A DNA stretch of 64,000 nt from Phocaeicola coprocola DSM 17136 (GTDB lineage Bacteria > Bacteroidota > Bacteroidia > Bacteroidales > Bacteroidaceae). The stretch is from contig NZ_DS981430.1 of NCBI RefSeq assembly GCF_000154845.1, forward strand, positions 1 to 64,000, read 5' to 3'. Below are positions 26,601 through 34,063 of the stretch, in pieces (the stretch's first letter is position 1; every line of letters begins with the position of its first letter). The notes under the pieces were generated by a model. The model was not told where the DNA came from and did not search any database. It saw only the letters and a list, made by a program, of their open reading frames with translations. Made by a program: the position numbers and the translations under genes.

Positions 26601-27662
26601 TGTCACGGCGGCTGCAAGAACAGACAGAACCAAACCAAGCGGATTTGCTTTTACAGCCATGTTGAAAAGCAACATAGCGTCTTTGGCTGAACGTATAGAG
26701 GTTGTTAGAGACAGAAAAGCACTAACAGTTCCCCAAATGTTCATCAATTTATGTGCGGCTGCGACAGCGATAACGGCGGCTTTATATGCCCCGTATGTAG
26801 CGATGATTGTCAAAAGGATGTTACCGACTGTTTCCCAGTTCTCAATCAGGGTTGAGACAAGACCAAGAGAGGTGTTTATTACCCCCTCCTGTGACTGACC
26901 TATGGCATTGAACATTGTGTCGATTGCGTCCTCAATGTTTGAAATCTGCCCTGTGATTGTTTTTGACTGAGCTTCCATAAGACCGCCGAACTTACCGCCC
27001 TCGTTGGTCAGGTTCTCAATGGCTTTCTGAACTTCGGGGAATCCGACTTTTCCGTCTTCTACAAGTTGTTTGACCTGATTTTCAGCTACGCCGAACTGTT
27101 TTGCGAGTTCTTCCATAAGAGGAATACCACGCCCCAAGAATTGGTTCAGGTCTTGTGTGTACAAACGTCCTTGAACCATTGTCGTTCCGTACAGATAGGC
27201 AAGGTCGTTGATAGGGATTGAAAGCCCGGCGGCGATGTCCCCGAGGCGTATCAAAGTGCTGTTCACGTCATTTGCGGCGACACCGTATGCAAGAAGCTGT
27301 TTTGCGGCTTGACCGATGTCTTTCAGACCGAACGGAGTTGTGGCGGCTGTCTTGACAAGCTGGGTCATCAAAACATCTGCCTGACCCGCAGAGCCGAGCA
27401 TGGTTTTGAAAGCGATTTCAAGCTGTTGGAATTCTCCACGGACAGTCGCAACGTGCGTGATGAAATCTTTTATCTGAGACACGGCAAACACGCCTGCGAC
27501 AGTCCTGCCGATTCTTTTGAATGAATCGTCAATCCTTGCGCCTTCGTCAACCGCTGTCTGCCCTATGCCTTGGAGCAAACGCCGTGATTCGGCTACTCCT
27601 ACCCTTAACTGGGAGTTGTCAAGCCCGACACCGTAATTCAGTCTTCCTTTATCGTTGTTCAT
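23661..27662 (-). CDS. Tape measure protein
   Basis: 1333 aa. The N-terminus has the tape measure domain (FKTMLGSAGQADVLMTQL, TTPFGLKDIGQAAKQLLAYG), then hydrophobic segments around 280-350, long coiled coils (about 370-900), and a further hydrophobic zone around 940-1000. It fixes tail length and helps DNA ejection. The tail assembly chaperone pair with a frameshift lies directly upstream, the classical arrangement. Confidence 0.93.
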   Translation of the reverse strand: MNNDKGRLNYGVGLDNSQLRVGVAESRRLLQGIGQTAVDEGARIDDSFKRIGRTVAGVFAVSQIKDFITHVATVRGEFQQLEIAFKTMLGSAGQADVLMTQLVKTAATTPFGLKDIGQAAKQLLAYGVAANDVNSTLIRLGDIAAGLSIPINDLAYLYGTTMVQGRLYTQDLNQFLGRGIPLMEELAKQFGVAENQVKQLVEDGKVGFPEVQKAIENLTNEGGKFGGLMEAQSKTITGQISNIEDAIDTMFNAIGQSQEGVINTSLGLVSTLIENWETVGNILLTIIATYGAYKAAVIAVAAAHKLMNIWGTVSAFLSLTTSIRSAKDAMLLFNMAVKANPLGLVLSVLAAAVTAFLAFRKSTDEAADALKKEREEAEAFNKQVSESAGKAISTYKRLQDEYKKCKSAHEKREWIKESQTKFKELGIAVNSVNDAENIFVKNTSLMMKAFQKRAEAAAWQSRLDEAYAKRVERQMALEDQMDKIQAGSKVPGYSHTTQGGYEYVDRNGAWVYTEAGARKAREAFKQTIANDPVLNEIDARINKYSEKMTSVSSDFQKLFEQAGTSQKTTQEKNEEKRLAKEQQKIADETAQRTAKIKEYSAKVSEAVSQAEIDIRQAQINELEDGYEKTVAQVQLNYDRLIAENDKRAQKMIEDLKDKKVLEWLNQNPKATKEQQLEYRASLNLTTSDLSSEQQAMLKSYAEVARQIQVKGNKQALDDMMKDILTYEQQRLKITEEYEKKRESLYETDKDGNKKLRKGVTQGNVDELNRAEQEAYKGIDEQFAQREETYQAWCDEIAELTLKQLKNVLAEAEKELAELEKNGGSSDKIAVARAKVATAKKNVEKAQAKNDINPGKRSIKEWEDLYKTLQECEREFESIGDTVGGVAGEIISTAGSIMTASLSMINGIVQLVNMSATGIQGTATAAATAIQTVEKASVILTIISAAMSIAMQIVNLFNNDDKKQEEIEALQDRIDQLQWELDNADIVRLQENSGKAVERVKRALSETYKELLRNKIAVNDVAGAWRLLFSNVSNNAALLQKTAEKLATAYANIAYTADKALGGEKYSNAQEQLKNLAQQQLLIQEQIRNEEDKKKTDHGKIDEWNRKIEELGAQAVAIINDMVEDIIGGSSSDIAKELGDAFFEAFQAGEDYAEAWGDKVKDIVADVMKRMLVSKFLEEPLGEIFDKYKAKWFKDGQFIGLDAVIQSMSGFASDLNAVGTDFAKIWENLPENVKSMFEVTADATREASQKGIATASQESVDELNGRATAIQGHTYSIAENTKIILSVVNMILQSVLNIEKHTENMAGRIERIESSVKETKDTVNDFALKGIKMI

Positions 27663-27673
27663 TGTTTCTGCCT

Positions 27674-27970
27674 TTAATCACAGGTTTCAAAAAATTTCCT
27701 TACTTCTTCTTTGTTTCTTGGGTCATCTGCCTTGATAACTTTTTGTCCTTCATCCTTTTTTCCGTCATTTTTCTTTTTATCGTATGTCGGGAGAATAGCC
27801 CCGTACATTATCATGTTCGTATAGCTGATATTGTACAAAACATAGTCAAAGGTCAGATTGTAGCCTTTTGCAAAACCGCCTACGACAGCCCAAATGCTGT
27901 CATTTAGTTCTCCACTTTCCTCGGATGAAGAAGATTGAGTTCTGCAAGGAAAGTGGTAAGCCCGAAAAAA
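27674..27970 (-). CDS. Frameshift extension of the tail assembly chaperone (gpT-like part)
   Basis: The -1 frame after the slippery site stays open to a stop at 27674-27676, 12 bp before the tape measure start. It encodes about 97 residues, including VVGGFAKGYNLTFDYVLYNI and a Lys-rich end. It has no ATG near its beginning, so it is only reachable by frameshifting from the gene at 28419. The two together equal the gpG/gpGT pair that coats the tape measure during tail assembly. Confidence 0.75.
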   Translation of the reverse strand, partial: FFRAYHFPCRTQSSSSEESGELNDSIWAVVGGFAKGYNLTFDYVLYNISYTNMIMYGAILPTYDKKKNDGKKDEGQKVIKADDPRNKEEVRKFFETCD

Positions 27971-28419
27971 TCGGCTATCTGCATTCTTGATAAGATTTGG
28001 CTTACAATCAGGTTCAGTTCCCTCGGGGAGACATCTTCAAGAAGCTCTTTTGCGAGTTCCGCTTTCTTGTCAATGGTAATTTCAACTTCAACCGTGTATG
28101 GTCGGCGAATAAGCCCGCACAGATACCGTTTTTCTTTGATTTGCGGAACTTTTTTCTTTTCTGTGATGTTCTTTGCACCAAGAATGAGAATAGCCGCTAT
28201 ATCTCCGAGAATACGGCAGTCTTTCGCTACGGATAATGTTTCTTCAACGACCTTCTCCGTGTCAAGCGCAATATGTGGAAGTTGTGAAATCGCTTCTGAG
28301 ACAAGTATGAGGGTTGCCGTGCTTGCGGAGGCAACCTGATATGACTTTTCGCCTACCTTGACTTCAAAAGGTTGTTCAAGGATGGTTTCAGCAACCGTTT
28401 GTTCTATTGTCTTATTCAT
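27904..28419 (-). CDS. Tail assembly chaperone (gpG-like)
   Basis: 171 aa in the zero frame, ending HPRKVEN. Mostly helical, with a basic middle (KNITEKKKVPQIKEKRYLCG) and RELNLIVSQILSRMQIADFF near the end. Size and position between major tail protein and tape measure are those of lambda gpG. A heptamer TTTTTTC at 27970-27964 allows a fraction of ribosomes to shift -1 and make a longer fusion ending at 27674. Confidence 0.75.
   Translation of the reverse strand: MNKTIEQTVAETILEQPFEVKVGEKSYQVASASTATLILVSEAISQLPHIALDTEKVVEETLSVAKDCRILGDIAAILILGAKNITEKKKVPQIKEKRYLCGLIRRPYTVEVEITIDKKAELAKELLEDVSPRELNLIVSQILSRMQIADFFGLTTFLAELNLLHPRKVEN
27964..27970 (-). promoter_or_regulatory. Slippery heptamer for -1 frameshift
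   Basis: Read in frame as GAT TTT TTC, giving T-TTT-TTC, a canonical X-XXY-YYZ site. The zero frame has 19 more codons before its stop and the -1 frame is open for about 97 codons. Confidence 0.7.
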
Positions 28420-28448
28420 ATCTGACGAATTTCTAAGTTATGATTAGA

Positions 28449-28531
28449 GACGGGGGTCGGAATCGAACCGACATGCAACCGGGAAATGCGTTCAGGCTTC
28501 ACGGTGGATAAACCAGTGTATCAACCCCGCT
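28449..28531 (-). tRNA. tRNA-like sequence, no convincing anticodon arm
   Basis: A perfect T-arm (GTCGG-TTCGATT-CCGAC) is followed by CCCCGTC, which pairs with AGCGGGG at the other end except for one A-C mismatch. GATA-CACTGGTT-TATC can form a D-arm with GG in the loop. Between them, 40 nt do not fold into a standard 5-bp anticodon arm. The total is 83 nt, without encoded CCA. It may be a degraded tRNA or a tRNA-like structure. Confidence 0.4.
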
Positions 28532-28539
28532 GAAAATTC

Positions 28540-28998
28540 TTACTCACTCCCTTTTGTGTAAGGCTTAACGGTTTTGCCCGTCTTGGGTTTCAGGCAACGT
28601 GCAACGTAATGAAGCATTTTACCGTCAGCGGTTGAATAGCTTTCATCACAACGAACCACGGAACGGTCAATCTGTGCGCCCTCGCATTCTTCGTCTTCGG
28701 GAGTTATGCGGAAAGCGTGTTCTCCTGCGATTAACCCGTCATTGTCTTCAAACGGGCGTTCCGTACCTTTTTTGACAAACATGTCAAATTCGAGTGTATA
28801 AGTATTCTTTCCGTAACGGACATCAACAAGTTCGCCGCCCTCCTCTGTGGCGGTCTTCTCGGTTCCCGCCGTGGGGGTGATTTTCGTTGTGTCTTCTTTC
28901 GGCGTGTCAAGGGCTTTCCAAGCCTCCGGGGAAGTGGGTGCGCCATTTGTTGACGGGGTTGTTTCAATCTTACATTTACCCCATGATAAAACTGCCAT
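28540..28998 (-). CDS. Major tail tube protein
   Basis: 152 aa. Starts MAVLSWGKCKIETTPSTNGA; strongly beta-rich with KNTYTLEFDMFVKKG, as in long-tail tube proteins. It lies between the tail completion genes and the chaperone/tape measure genes, as expected. The C-terminal Thr/Lys-rich strand may be surface exposed. Confidence 0.75.
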   Translation of the reverse strand: MAVLSWGKCKIETTPSTNGAPTSPEAWKALDTPKEDTTKITPTAGTEKTATEEGGELVDVRYGKNTYTLEFDMFVKKGTERPFEDNDGLIAGEHAFRITPEDEECEGAQIDRSVVRCDESYSTADGKMLHYVARCLKPKTGKTVKPYTKGSE

Positions 28999-29026
28999 AA
29001 CTTCTTCGTTTTTAATGTTCTACAAT

Positions 29027-29467
29027 TTATTTGATATTTAGAGGCGCATCATCGCTGCCGAAGAACTCGTAATGAAGTTTCACAACGATGAAATGCTGAT
29101 TGATGTCAGGTTCAGCCTCCGTGTAAATGGTTTGTTGAAGCCTGAATTTATAACAGGACTTATCGGCGGTCAGGCTGTTGACCCAATCATTGGCGAGACG
29201 CTCAATTTCTTCTGTCCGTTGACCATCTTCAACGAGAACTCCGTTTCCGTACAAGTCAGTATCGGGTACATAGATATTCACGGTAACGACACCTGTCTGA
29301 ACTTCGTCAGGCAAGCCCGTTGTGAAGATTACCACCGCATCTTCTCTGTTACTGTCACGTGGGCGGTAACCGCTTCTGTAAACCTCGCCTGAAATCATTC
29401 CCGAAAGAACGCTGTCTTGCAGTAGTCGGTACACATCCCCTTGAATCTGTTTTGAAGTCTTAGCCAT
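29027..29467 (-). CDS. Tail terminator-like protein
   Basis: 146 aa, alpha/beta, with VTVNIYVPDTDLYGNGVL and IVVKLHYEFFGSDD. Length, fold pattern and order (after the HK97 gp10-like gene, before the tail tube gene) fit a tail terminator that caps the tube. No diagnostic motif. Confidence 0.6.
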   Translation of the reverse strand: MAKTSKQIQGDVYRLLQDSVLSGMISGEVYRSGYRPRDSNREDAVVIFTTGLPDEVQTGVVTVNIYVPDTDLYGNGVLVEDGQRTEEIERLANDWVNSLTADKSCYKFRLQQTIYTEAEPDINQHFIVVKLHYEFFGSDDAPLNIK

Positions 29468-29478
29468 ATAAATTCTGT

Positions 29479-29919
29479 TTAATGAAATCCGAGTTGCTTC
29501 AACATTTGCGGTACAAGACGCTCGGCAAGAAGTTCTGAACTGTCAAGAACGTCAAGCCCTTTTGCGGACACATAAGAAGCGTAGTTCATACCAGCCACGA
29601 CAATAAGGCAAATCCCCTGCGGGAATTTTCTTGCGAGGCTTTTCACATACGCTGCCCCCTTTGAAGAACCGTCCTTGCCTTGTTTCACGGTTTGGAAGCT
29701 GGATGAATGGATTATTCGCCCGTCAACCGTGATAACGTAGCCGATTGAACTTCTCAGGTTGCCCGTGCGGTCTTTGTAAGAATTGGTTGAACGTGCCCTG
29801 TTCAAGACTGTCTCCCCGATATACATCAGGTTTCGGATAAGAACTTGTTTCAGCCTTTCAAGCTGCTGTTCCGTGTATCTGTCAATCTCCGACATCGGTG
29901 TTAGTTGTGTGATAGGCAT
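29479..29919 (-). CDS. HK97 gp10-like head-tail connection protein
   Basis: 146 aa. Contains RARSTNSYKDRTGNLRSSIG and VAGMNYASYVSAKGLDVLDS, the signature layout of HK97 gp10 proteins (tail completion/neck). 11 bp before the terminator-like gene. A 109-bp gap to the upstream gene holds a short basic open frame without start codon. Confidence 0.75.
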   Translation of the reverse strand: MPITQLTPMSEIDRYTEQQLERLKQVLIRNLMYIGETVLNRARSTNSYKDRTGNLRSSIGYVITVDGRIIHSSSFQTVKQGKDGSSKGAAYVKSLARKFPQGICLIVVAGMNYASYVSAKGLDVLDSSELLAERLVPQMLKQLGFH

Positions 29920-30028
29920 ATTCTTCTCAGTTATTTTTTGCGAAATCGGCGCATGTGGCGTTTACTTTTCTTATTGGTATGTTTGACCGGGTTGAAAAAG
30001 AAAAGCCGACATACAGCCGCACATCGCT

Positions 30029-30352
30029 TTAGACCAAAATTCTTACTTCGCACACGGCTTCAAGCGGTTCTGCCTGAATGATTGAAAACGTGCCAATCTC
30101 TTTTCCTGACAAGTCTTTCAAGCGTAGCTGTTCCGATGGAACGGGCTGTTCTTCAATCAGGATTTCATAGGAAGCCACTGTGAAGTGTTCCCCCTTGATA
30201 ATTCCGAGTTGGTTGAACTTCTTCGCCTTGAATTGACATGGAACAGGTTCGCCCCATGCCACGGAAGACGGTTTGACGGGATAACCCGTTTCAGGGTCAA
30301 TCCCGCCCGCTGTCTTTGTCTTGAATTCGATTGTTCCGTTTTGAATAATCAT
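30029..30352 (-). CDS. Head closure-like protein
   Basis: 107 aa, small beta-barrel-like (IIQNGTIEFKTKTAGGIDPE, YEILIEEQPVPSEQLRLKD). It overlaps the connector gene by 4 bp. Position and size suggest the head closure (stopper) role; no specific motif. Confidence 0.6.
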   Translation of the reverse strand: MIIQNGTIEFKTKTAGGIDPETGYPVKPSSVAWGEPVPCQFKAKKFNQLGIIKGEHFTVASYEILIEEQPVPSEQLRLKDLSGKEIGTFSIIQAEPLEAVCEVRILV

Positions 30353-30681
30353 AGCCGAGAACCTTTATATCCGTAAATAGGTTTGTTTGCGCTGCCGCTG
30401 TCATCGTCAAAGTCTTTGTACAAGGCTTTAGCGTGATTGCGGAGTTGCGTTCTTTGTTCGTCCGTGAATGAATAGGACTGACCGCCCTGAGACACGTCAG
30501 GGGCGAAAGACAGCCACAGAAAGATGTCAGCGGCGGCAAGGTTGTATGCCTTTCCTTTCAGGATTTCCGCTGTCGTTTCCGTGTCAAGGTTCAGCCCCCG
30601 TTTCTCCGCTGTTTCAACGAGCGTGCGGAGAGGAACGGGGTACGAGTTCAGCCCTTTCAATGCTTCGATAACTTTTGCCAT
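30349..30681 (-). CDS. Head-tail connector (adaptor) protein
   Basis: 110 aa, helical, with LNSYPVPLRTLVETAEKRGL and YNLAAADIFLWLSFAPDVSQ, like gp6/gp15-type adaptors found in Bacteroidales phages. It directly follows the capsid gene (13 bp). Confidence 0.65.
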   Translation of the reverse strand: MAKVIEALKGLNSYPVPLRTLVETAEKRGLNLDTETTAEILKGKAYNLAAADIFLWLSFAPDVSQGGQSYSFTDEQRTQLRNHAKALYKDFDDDSGSANKPIYGYKGSRL

Positions 30682-30694
30682 AGGTCAACCGTCT

Positions 30695-31786
30695 TTAATC
30701 CCAATCTTGTGCGTCCGTTCTCACGTAGATGTTACGGTAAGCCGTATCAAATACGGGAATAGCGTCAGCCTGACCGATTGTAACCTCGCTCTTAGGCTCA
30801 ATCGTGCCGTACTTCTTCACGACTGTATGGGCACGCACGGCTCTCAGAATTGTTTCTTCATTTTCCTGAAGAATGTCATACTGCGTGGAACCGAGTATTT
30901 CACTTTCTGACAAAATCATACGGCTGTTCTCAAACGGGTTGCCAGAAGTCTGTGAACCGTCTGAAAATTCACGGGTGATGGTTTGGTCGATAACACGCAG
31001 TTGAATACCGTTCAGCCATGCTTGTTTTGCGAGCATGGTATTTACAGCAGCCAAGTCAGGTGTTTGAGAGATACCGAGGGCGTTGGCGGCGAAAGAAGCG
31101 CACTGTTTAATAATTTGTTCCGCAGAACAGATTTTGTACAGTTCATCCAAATTGATGAAAGCGTACTTCAAGTTCAGGTTATGCTCCTTACCCAACTTCA
31201 CGAATTTAGCAAGGTCGCCGATAATGTCAGCAGTTGACTTGCTGTTCCAATCAACGGATGATTTGGTTTTCATCTCATCATCCACGTCATAGTCAAGGTC
31301 AAATTCATTGGCATAGGTTGCGTTCGTGGTGGTTGTGAATTTAAGCACGCCAGCGTTTGAAGCAAGTTTCCATGCAATGTATTCTTCCTCAGACTGAACG
31401 CCGTTGAAACAGAAGTCAACATCATTGCCCCAATATTCAACAAGTTTGGTCGCATCTTCATCCTGAGCGAAAGCCAAAGCCGTTTGATAATCTTTGATTT
31501 CAGAACGTGAAAGTTCACGGCTGATAGAGATAAACGGAATATCTCCACGTGCGCTCTCGAATATCGGGCGGCGTTTACGCATGATAGTTCCGTTATCGGT
31601 ATGCAGGTCGGCGGCGACATTCTTCTTTTCAAGCTGGTTCGTTAAGGTTTTCCAGTTGAAGCCGTTGACTTTCTTAACGGGGAAGTGTTTCCCGAAAAGG
31701 AAGCCCGAAGCGTCAGCCGAGTTCAGACGGGCTTGAACCATTTGTTCGGTCAAACCCTGAATCATTGTATTTACAATAGTTCCCAT
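30695..31786 (-). CDS. Major capsid protein
   Basis: 363 aa. Starts GTIVNTMIQGLTEQMVQARL; contains FPVKKVNGFNWKTLTNQLEK, ISISRELSRSEIKDYQTALA and AVRAHTVVKKYGTIEPKSEV, matching the HK97-fold capsid group with an early E-loop (phage major capsid E type). Preceded by decoration-like and scaffold genes and followed by the connector. Confidence 0.85.
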   Translation of the reverse strand: MGTIVNTMIQGLTEQMVQARLNSADASGFLFGKHFPVKKVNGFNWKTLTNQLEKKNVAADLHTDNGTIMRKRRPIFESARGDIPFISISRELSRSEIKDYQTALAFAQDEDATKLVEYWGNDVDFCFNGVQSEEEYIAWKLASNAGVLKFTTTTNATYANEFDLDYDVDDEMKTKSSVDWNSKSTADIIGDLAKFVKLGKEHNLNLKYAFINLDELYKICSAEQIIKQCASFAANALGISQTPDLAAVNTMLAKQAWLNGIQLRVIDQTITREFSDGSQTSGNPFENSRMILSESEILGSTQYDILQENEETILRAVRAHTVVKKYGTIEPKSEVTIGQADAIPVFDTAYRNIYVRTDAQDWD

Positions 31787-31799
31787 AAATTACTTACGA

Positions 31800-32372
31800 T
31801 TAATAGTTTATGATACCTTTGAGGTGTTTCATCACGCATTCAGGAAGCGGGTTGCCCTTTGTCACGCCAATAAGCCAAGCGTCCGTGTCAAGGTTTGAGT
31901 TTTGCACGATGGGCTTGCCTGTTCCGACAAGTGAAAGCGGGGTGTATTTCAGTTTTGAGGTTTTCTCTGCCGATTCCGCTGCGGCTTCAATGATAAAGCC
32001 GCCTTTCTCAATCTTCACGCCGAGAGTGGTTCCGACCTTGATTGTGTCATGGGTTTTCTCTGTGGTTGTAATAGATGTGATAGCGTAAGCCTTGCCGCCC
32101 TCATCAGCCATGACGAAATCGCCTACTTTGAAATTGTGACCTTTATTTACTTTGATGTCAGTTGCGGTATCTGTCGCTTCTGCCGACAGAACGGCAATCT
32201 TCACAGCGTGGCAAATGCCGTTGTCGGGTGCGCTTAGTACTGCGCCCTCATTCAGAAAATCGCCGCCGAGTTCAGAAACCTTGACCGAAACACCGCCACG
32301 AATATCCGCTACTTTGTGCATAAAGACACGGGGGGTGCGGGTGTCCTTACGTCTTTGAACTGTCATTCCCAT
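31800..32372 (-). CDS. Head decoration / stabilisation protein
   Basis: 190 aa. N-terminus basic (VQRRKDTRTPRVFMHKVADI), then beta strands with KVNKGHNFKVGDFVMADEGG. It lies between scaffold and capsid genes, the standard place of decoration proteins. Assigned from position and composition. Confidence 0.6.
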   Translation of the reverse strand: MGMTVQRRKDTRTPRVFMHKVADIRGGVSVKVSELGGDFLNEGAVLSAPDNGICHAVKIAVLSAEATDTATDIKVNKGHNFKVGDFVMADEGGKAYAITSITTTEKTHDTIKVGTTLGVKIEKGGFIIEAAAESAEKTSKLKYTPLSLVGTGKPIVQNSNLDTDAWLIGVTKGNPLPECVMKHLKGIINY

Positions 32373-32397
32373 TTTGGTAAATTTTGAATGTTAAATA

Positions 32398-33108
32398 TTA
32401 GAACGGCTGACCGTCAGCGGGCTTGTTATCACGGTGTGATATAGCCTCTATTTGCTCTTTTGTCAGTTCGTTCCCTTGACTTGATGAACCGCCGTTCTGT
32501 GCGGCAGGTCTTCCGAAAACAGCCCCTTTTGCCCGTGTGTCATTGACAATGCCGTCCACTTCGGTAGTGATTTCGCCGACGAGCGTGTTGAACTGTTCAT
32601 CGGTCAGACCGTCAACAGGTGTACGCTCGTAAGCCTTGCGTAGATTTTCAGGCAGTTTTTCAATGATTGTGGAAAGTTGTTGCTTGCGGGTTGCAGTTGT
32701 ACGGTCACCATCCATTTTGTTCAAACGCTCGGTTATCGTCTTGTTGCTTTCGATAAGAGCCTGTGCCCAAGCCGGAACTTGCTCGACCCCTGCGGATTGT
32801 GTCTGAACGGTTTGCGTTCCTCCTTGCTGACCGCCCTGAGAGCCGCCACCGTTATCAATCTTTTGCCCGTCTTTCAGACCGTATTTGGTTTCATAGGTTT
32901 GTACGGCTGTCTGTTGGGCTTCTGTCGCACGGCTGTCGCCGTAGCTTTCAATGATTTCGATGAACTCTTTTGTCACCCCTGCAATAGCAGTTGTTACTTG
33001 TTCATCTGTGGTTACAGTCTTGGCGAGTTTATCGGCAATCCTGTTCAATACATTTGCGTTGACCCCCGGGAATTTGGCTTTCAACGCCTCTAAAATCTTT
33101 TGTTTCAT
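32398..33108 (-). CDS. Scaffold protein
   Basis: 236 aa, helical and charged with a Gly/Gln-rich middle (GGGSQGGQQGGTQTVQTQSA) and a DNK-rich C-terminus. It starts the head operon directly before the decoration and capsid genes. No protease gene is seen, so the scaffold may leave uncut. Its promoter TACCTTTG (33151-33144, minus strand) and operator dyad lie just upstream. Confidence 0.65.
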   Translation of the reverse strand: MKQKILEALKAKFPGVNANVLNRIADKLAKTVTTDEQVTTAIAGVTKEFIEIIESYGDSRATEAQQTAVQTYETKYGLKDGQKIDNGGGSQGGQQGGTQTVQTQSAGVEQVPAWAQALIESNKTITERLNKMDGDRTTATRKQQLSTIIEKLPENLRKAYERTPVDGLTDEQFNTLVGEITTEVDGIVNDTRAKGAVFGRPAAQNGGSSSQGNELTKEQIEAISHRDNKPADGQPF

Positions 33109-33143
33109 AATGAATGCTTTGTTTAACTGAAAAGTTTACGCAA

Positions 33144-33186
33144 CAAAGGTATGCTTTATTTCTTAAAGTGATTACAATATACTCAT
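33144..33186 (-). promoter_or_regulatory. Head operon promoter with operator dyad O3
   Basis: Dyad GTGATTAC-AAT-ATACTCAT (33168-33186) followed on the minus strand by -7 box TACCTTTG (33151-33144). The start codon of the scaffold gene is at 33108. The rest of the 33109-33427 gap is A/T-rich divergent promoter DNA without a gene. Confidence 0.6.
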
Positions 33187-33371
33187 AAAAATAATGCTTT
33201 TTTCTTGTTTGTCTCAGTTTTTATGCTATAAAATATGCTTTTAAGCTATTTTGAGGCTGTTTTTGAGATAATGGAGTTAAATACTACGGAAGTGGAGTTA
33301 AGTGGGGTTAAAAATAATCTGTCAAGTTAATTTTTATCCGAAAAAGTTGATTATTCCCAAAATACTTAACT

Positions 33372-33402
33372 TATATTTGCAACGTGATTAAGATGTAATC
33401 AC
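33372..33402 (+). promoter_or_regulatory. Plus-strand island promoter with operator dyad O4
   Basis: -7 box TATATTTGC (33372-33380) directly followed by GTGATTAA-GAT-GTAATCAC (33384-33402), so the dyad would cover the transcription start. A bound protein would block initiation. It drives the genes from 33428. Confidence 0.7.
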
Positions 33403-33427
33403 TTTTAAACCTCAAAAAAACAGAAAT

Positions 33428-33667
33428 ATGAAGACAGTGAGTTTAGCATACAGCACAAGAGAAATCAACCGTAATTTCAGAATTAAGGTTTCAGGCGTTG
33501 ACGGCGAGGGAAACAAGGTTCACAAGCTGGTTGGCGTTTCAGGGGCTATCGCTCTTATCGGTGTTGAAATGTTCAATAAACTTTTGAAGCGGGCTTTCAG
33601 CAGCGTTGAAGACAAATGCGTATGCAAACTCAGAAGAGGTATCAAATTTTCATTCTATATCAAATAA
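33428..33667 (+). CDS. Small phage protein, unknown
   Basis: 79 aa, basic: VSLAYSTREINRNFRIKVSG, then GVSGAIALIGVEMFNKLLKR and KLRRGIKFSFYIK. First gene of the plus-strand island, 26 bp after operator O4. Net positive charge fits nucleic-acid binding, but no family recognised. Confidence 0.65.
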   Translation: MKTVSLAYSTREINRNFRIKVSGVDGEGNKVHKLVGVSGAIALIGVEMFNKLLKRAFSSVEDKCVCKLRRGIKFSFYIK

Positions 33668-33683
33668 TCGGGAGGACAGAATT

Positions 33684-33920
33684 ATGATAGCAAGATTTCA
33701 CTACAACATTCCGAGACATCACGGGAAATACGGAACAGCCGTTTCAGTTTTCAATAACAGAGAGGAAATGCGCAACTGCGAACAGCCGGTTGCATATTAT
33801 AAAACTTATAAGCATCAGACCCCTGACGAAGAACGGGTTTGCGATGGCGACCGCCAAATTGAGGACTTAAAAGCAAAAGTTTTGAAGAATTTCCCAAACG
33901 TTGAATTTATAAATCTTTGA
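33684..33920 (+). CDS. Small phage protein, unknown
   Basis: 78 aa. Start chosen at 33684 because GGGAGG lies 9 bp upstream, an unusually good Shine-Dalgarno for this genome. Contains HYNIPRHHGKYGTAVSVFNN and a C-terminal helix (DRQIEDLKAKVLKNF). Function unknown. Confidence 0.6.
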   Translation: MIARFHYNIPRHHGKYGTAVSVFNNREEMRNCEQPVAYYKTYKHQTPDEERVCDGDRQIEDLKAKVLKNFPNVEFINL

Positions 33921-33923
33921 ACC

Positions 33924-34043
33924 ATGAAAGAAATCATTGAAGCAGCTTATATGTCAGGCTTTGAACCAAGTTCGGAAGACTTGACAGAAACCGCCTTGTA
34001 TGAGGAAGCAAAGGCGTATTTAGAAAAATCAATTCAGTATTAA
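33924..34043 (+). CDS. Small acidic protein, 39 aa
   Basis: Reads MKEIIEAAYMSGFEPSSEDL and ends LEKSIQY; starts 3 bp after the previous stop. Acidic and helical. Its tight spacing supports translation, but it is too short for family assignment. Confidence 0.5.
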   Translation: MKEIIEAAYMSGFEPSSEDLTETALYEEAKAYLEKSIQY

Positions 34044-34063
34044 CCCAAATAAAATTTTCAAGT

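Noticed and set aside
29920-30028. Basic peptide frame (LFFFNPVKHTNKKSKRHMRR)
   Set aside because: Looks like small phage head proteins, but there is no ATG, GTG or TTG at its start, so it was not called; a sequencing error or unusual start could change this.
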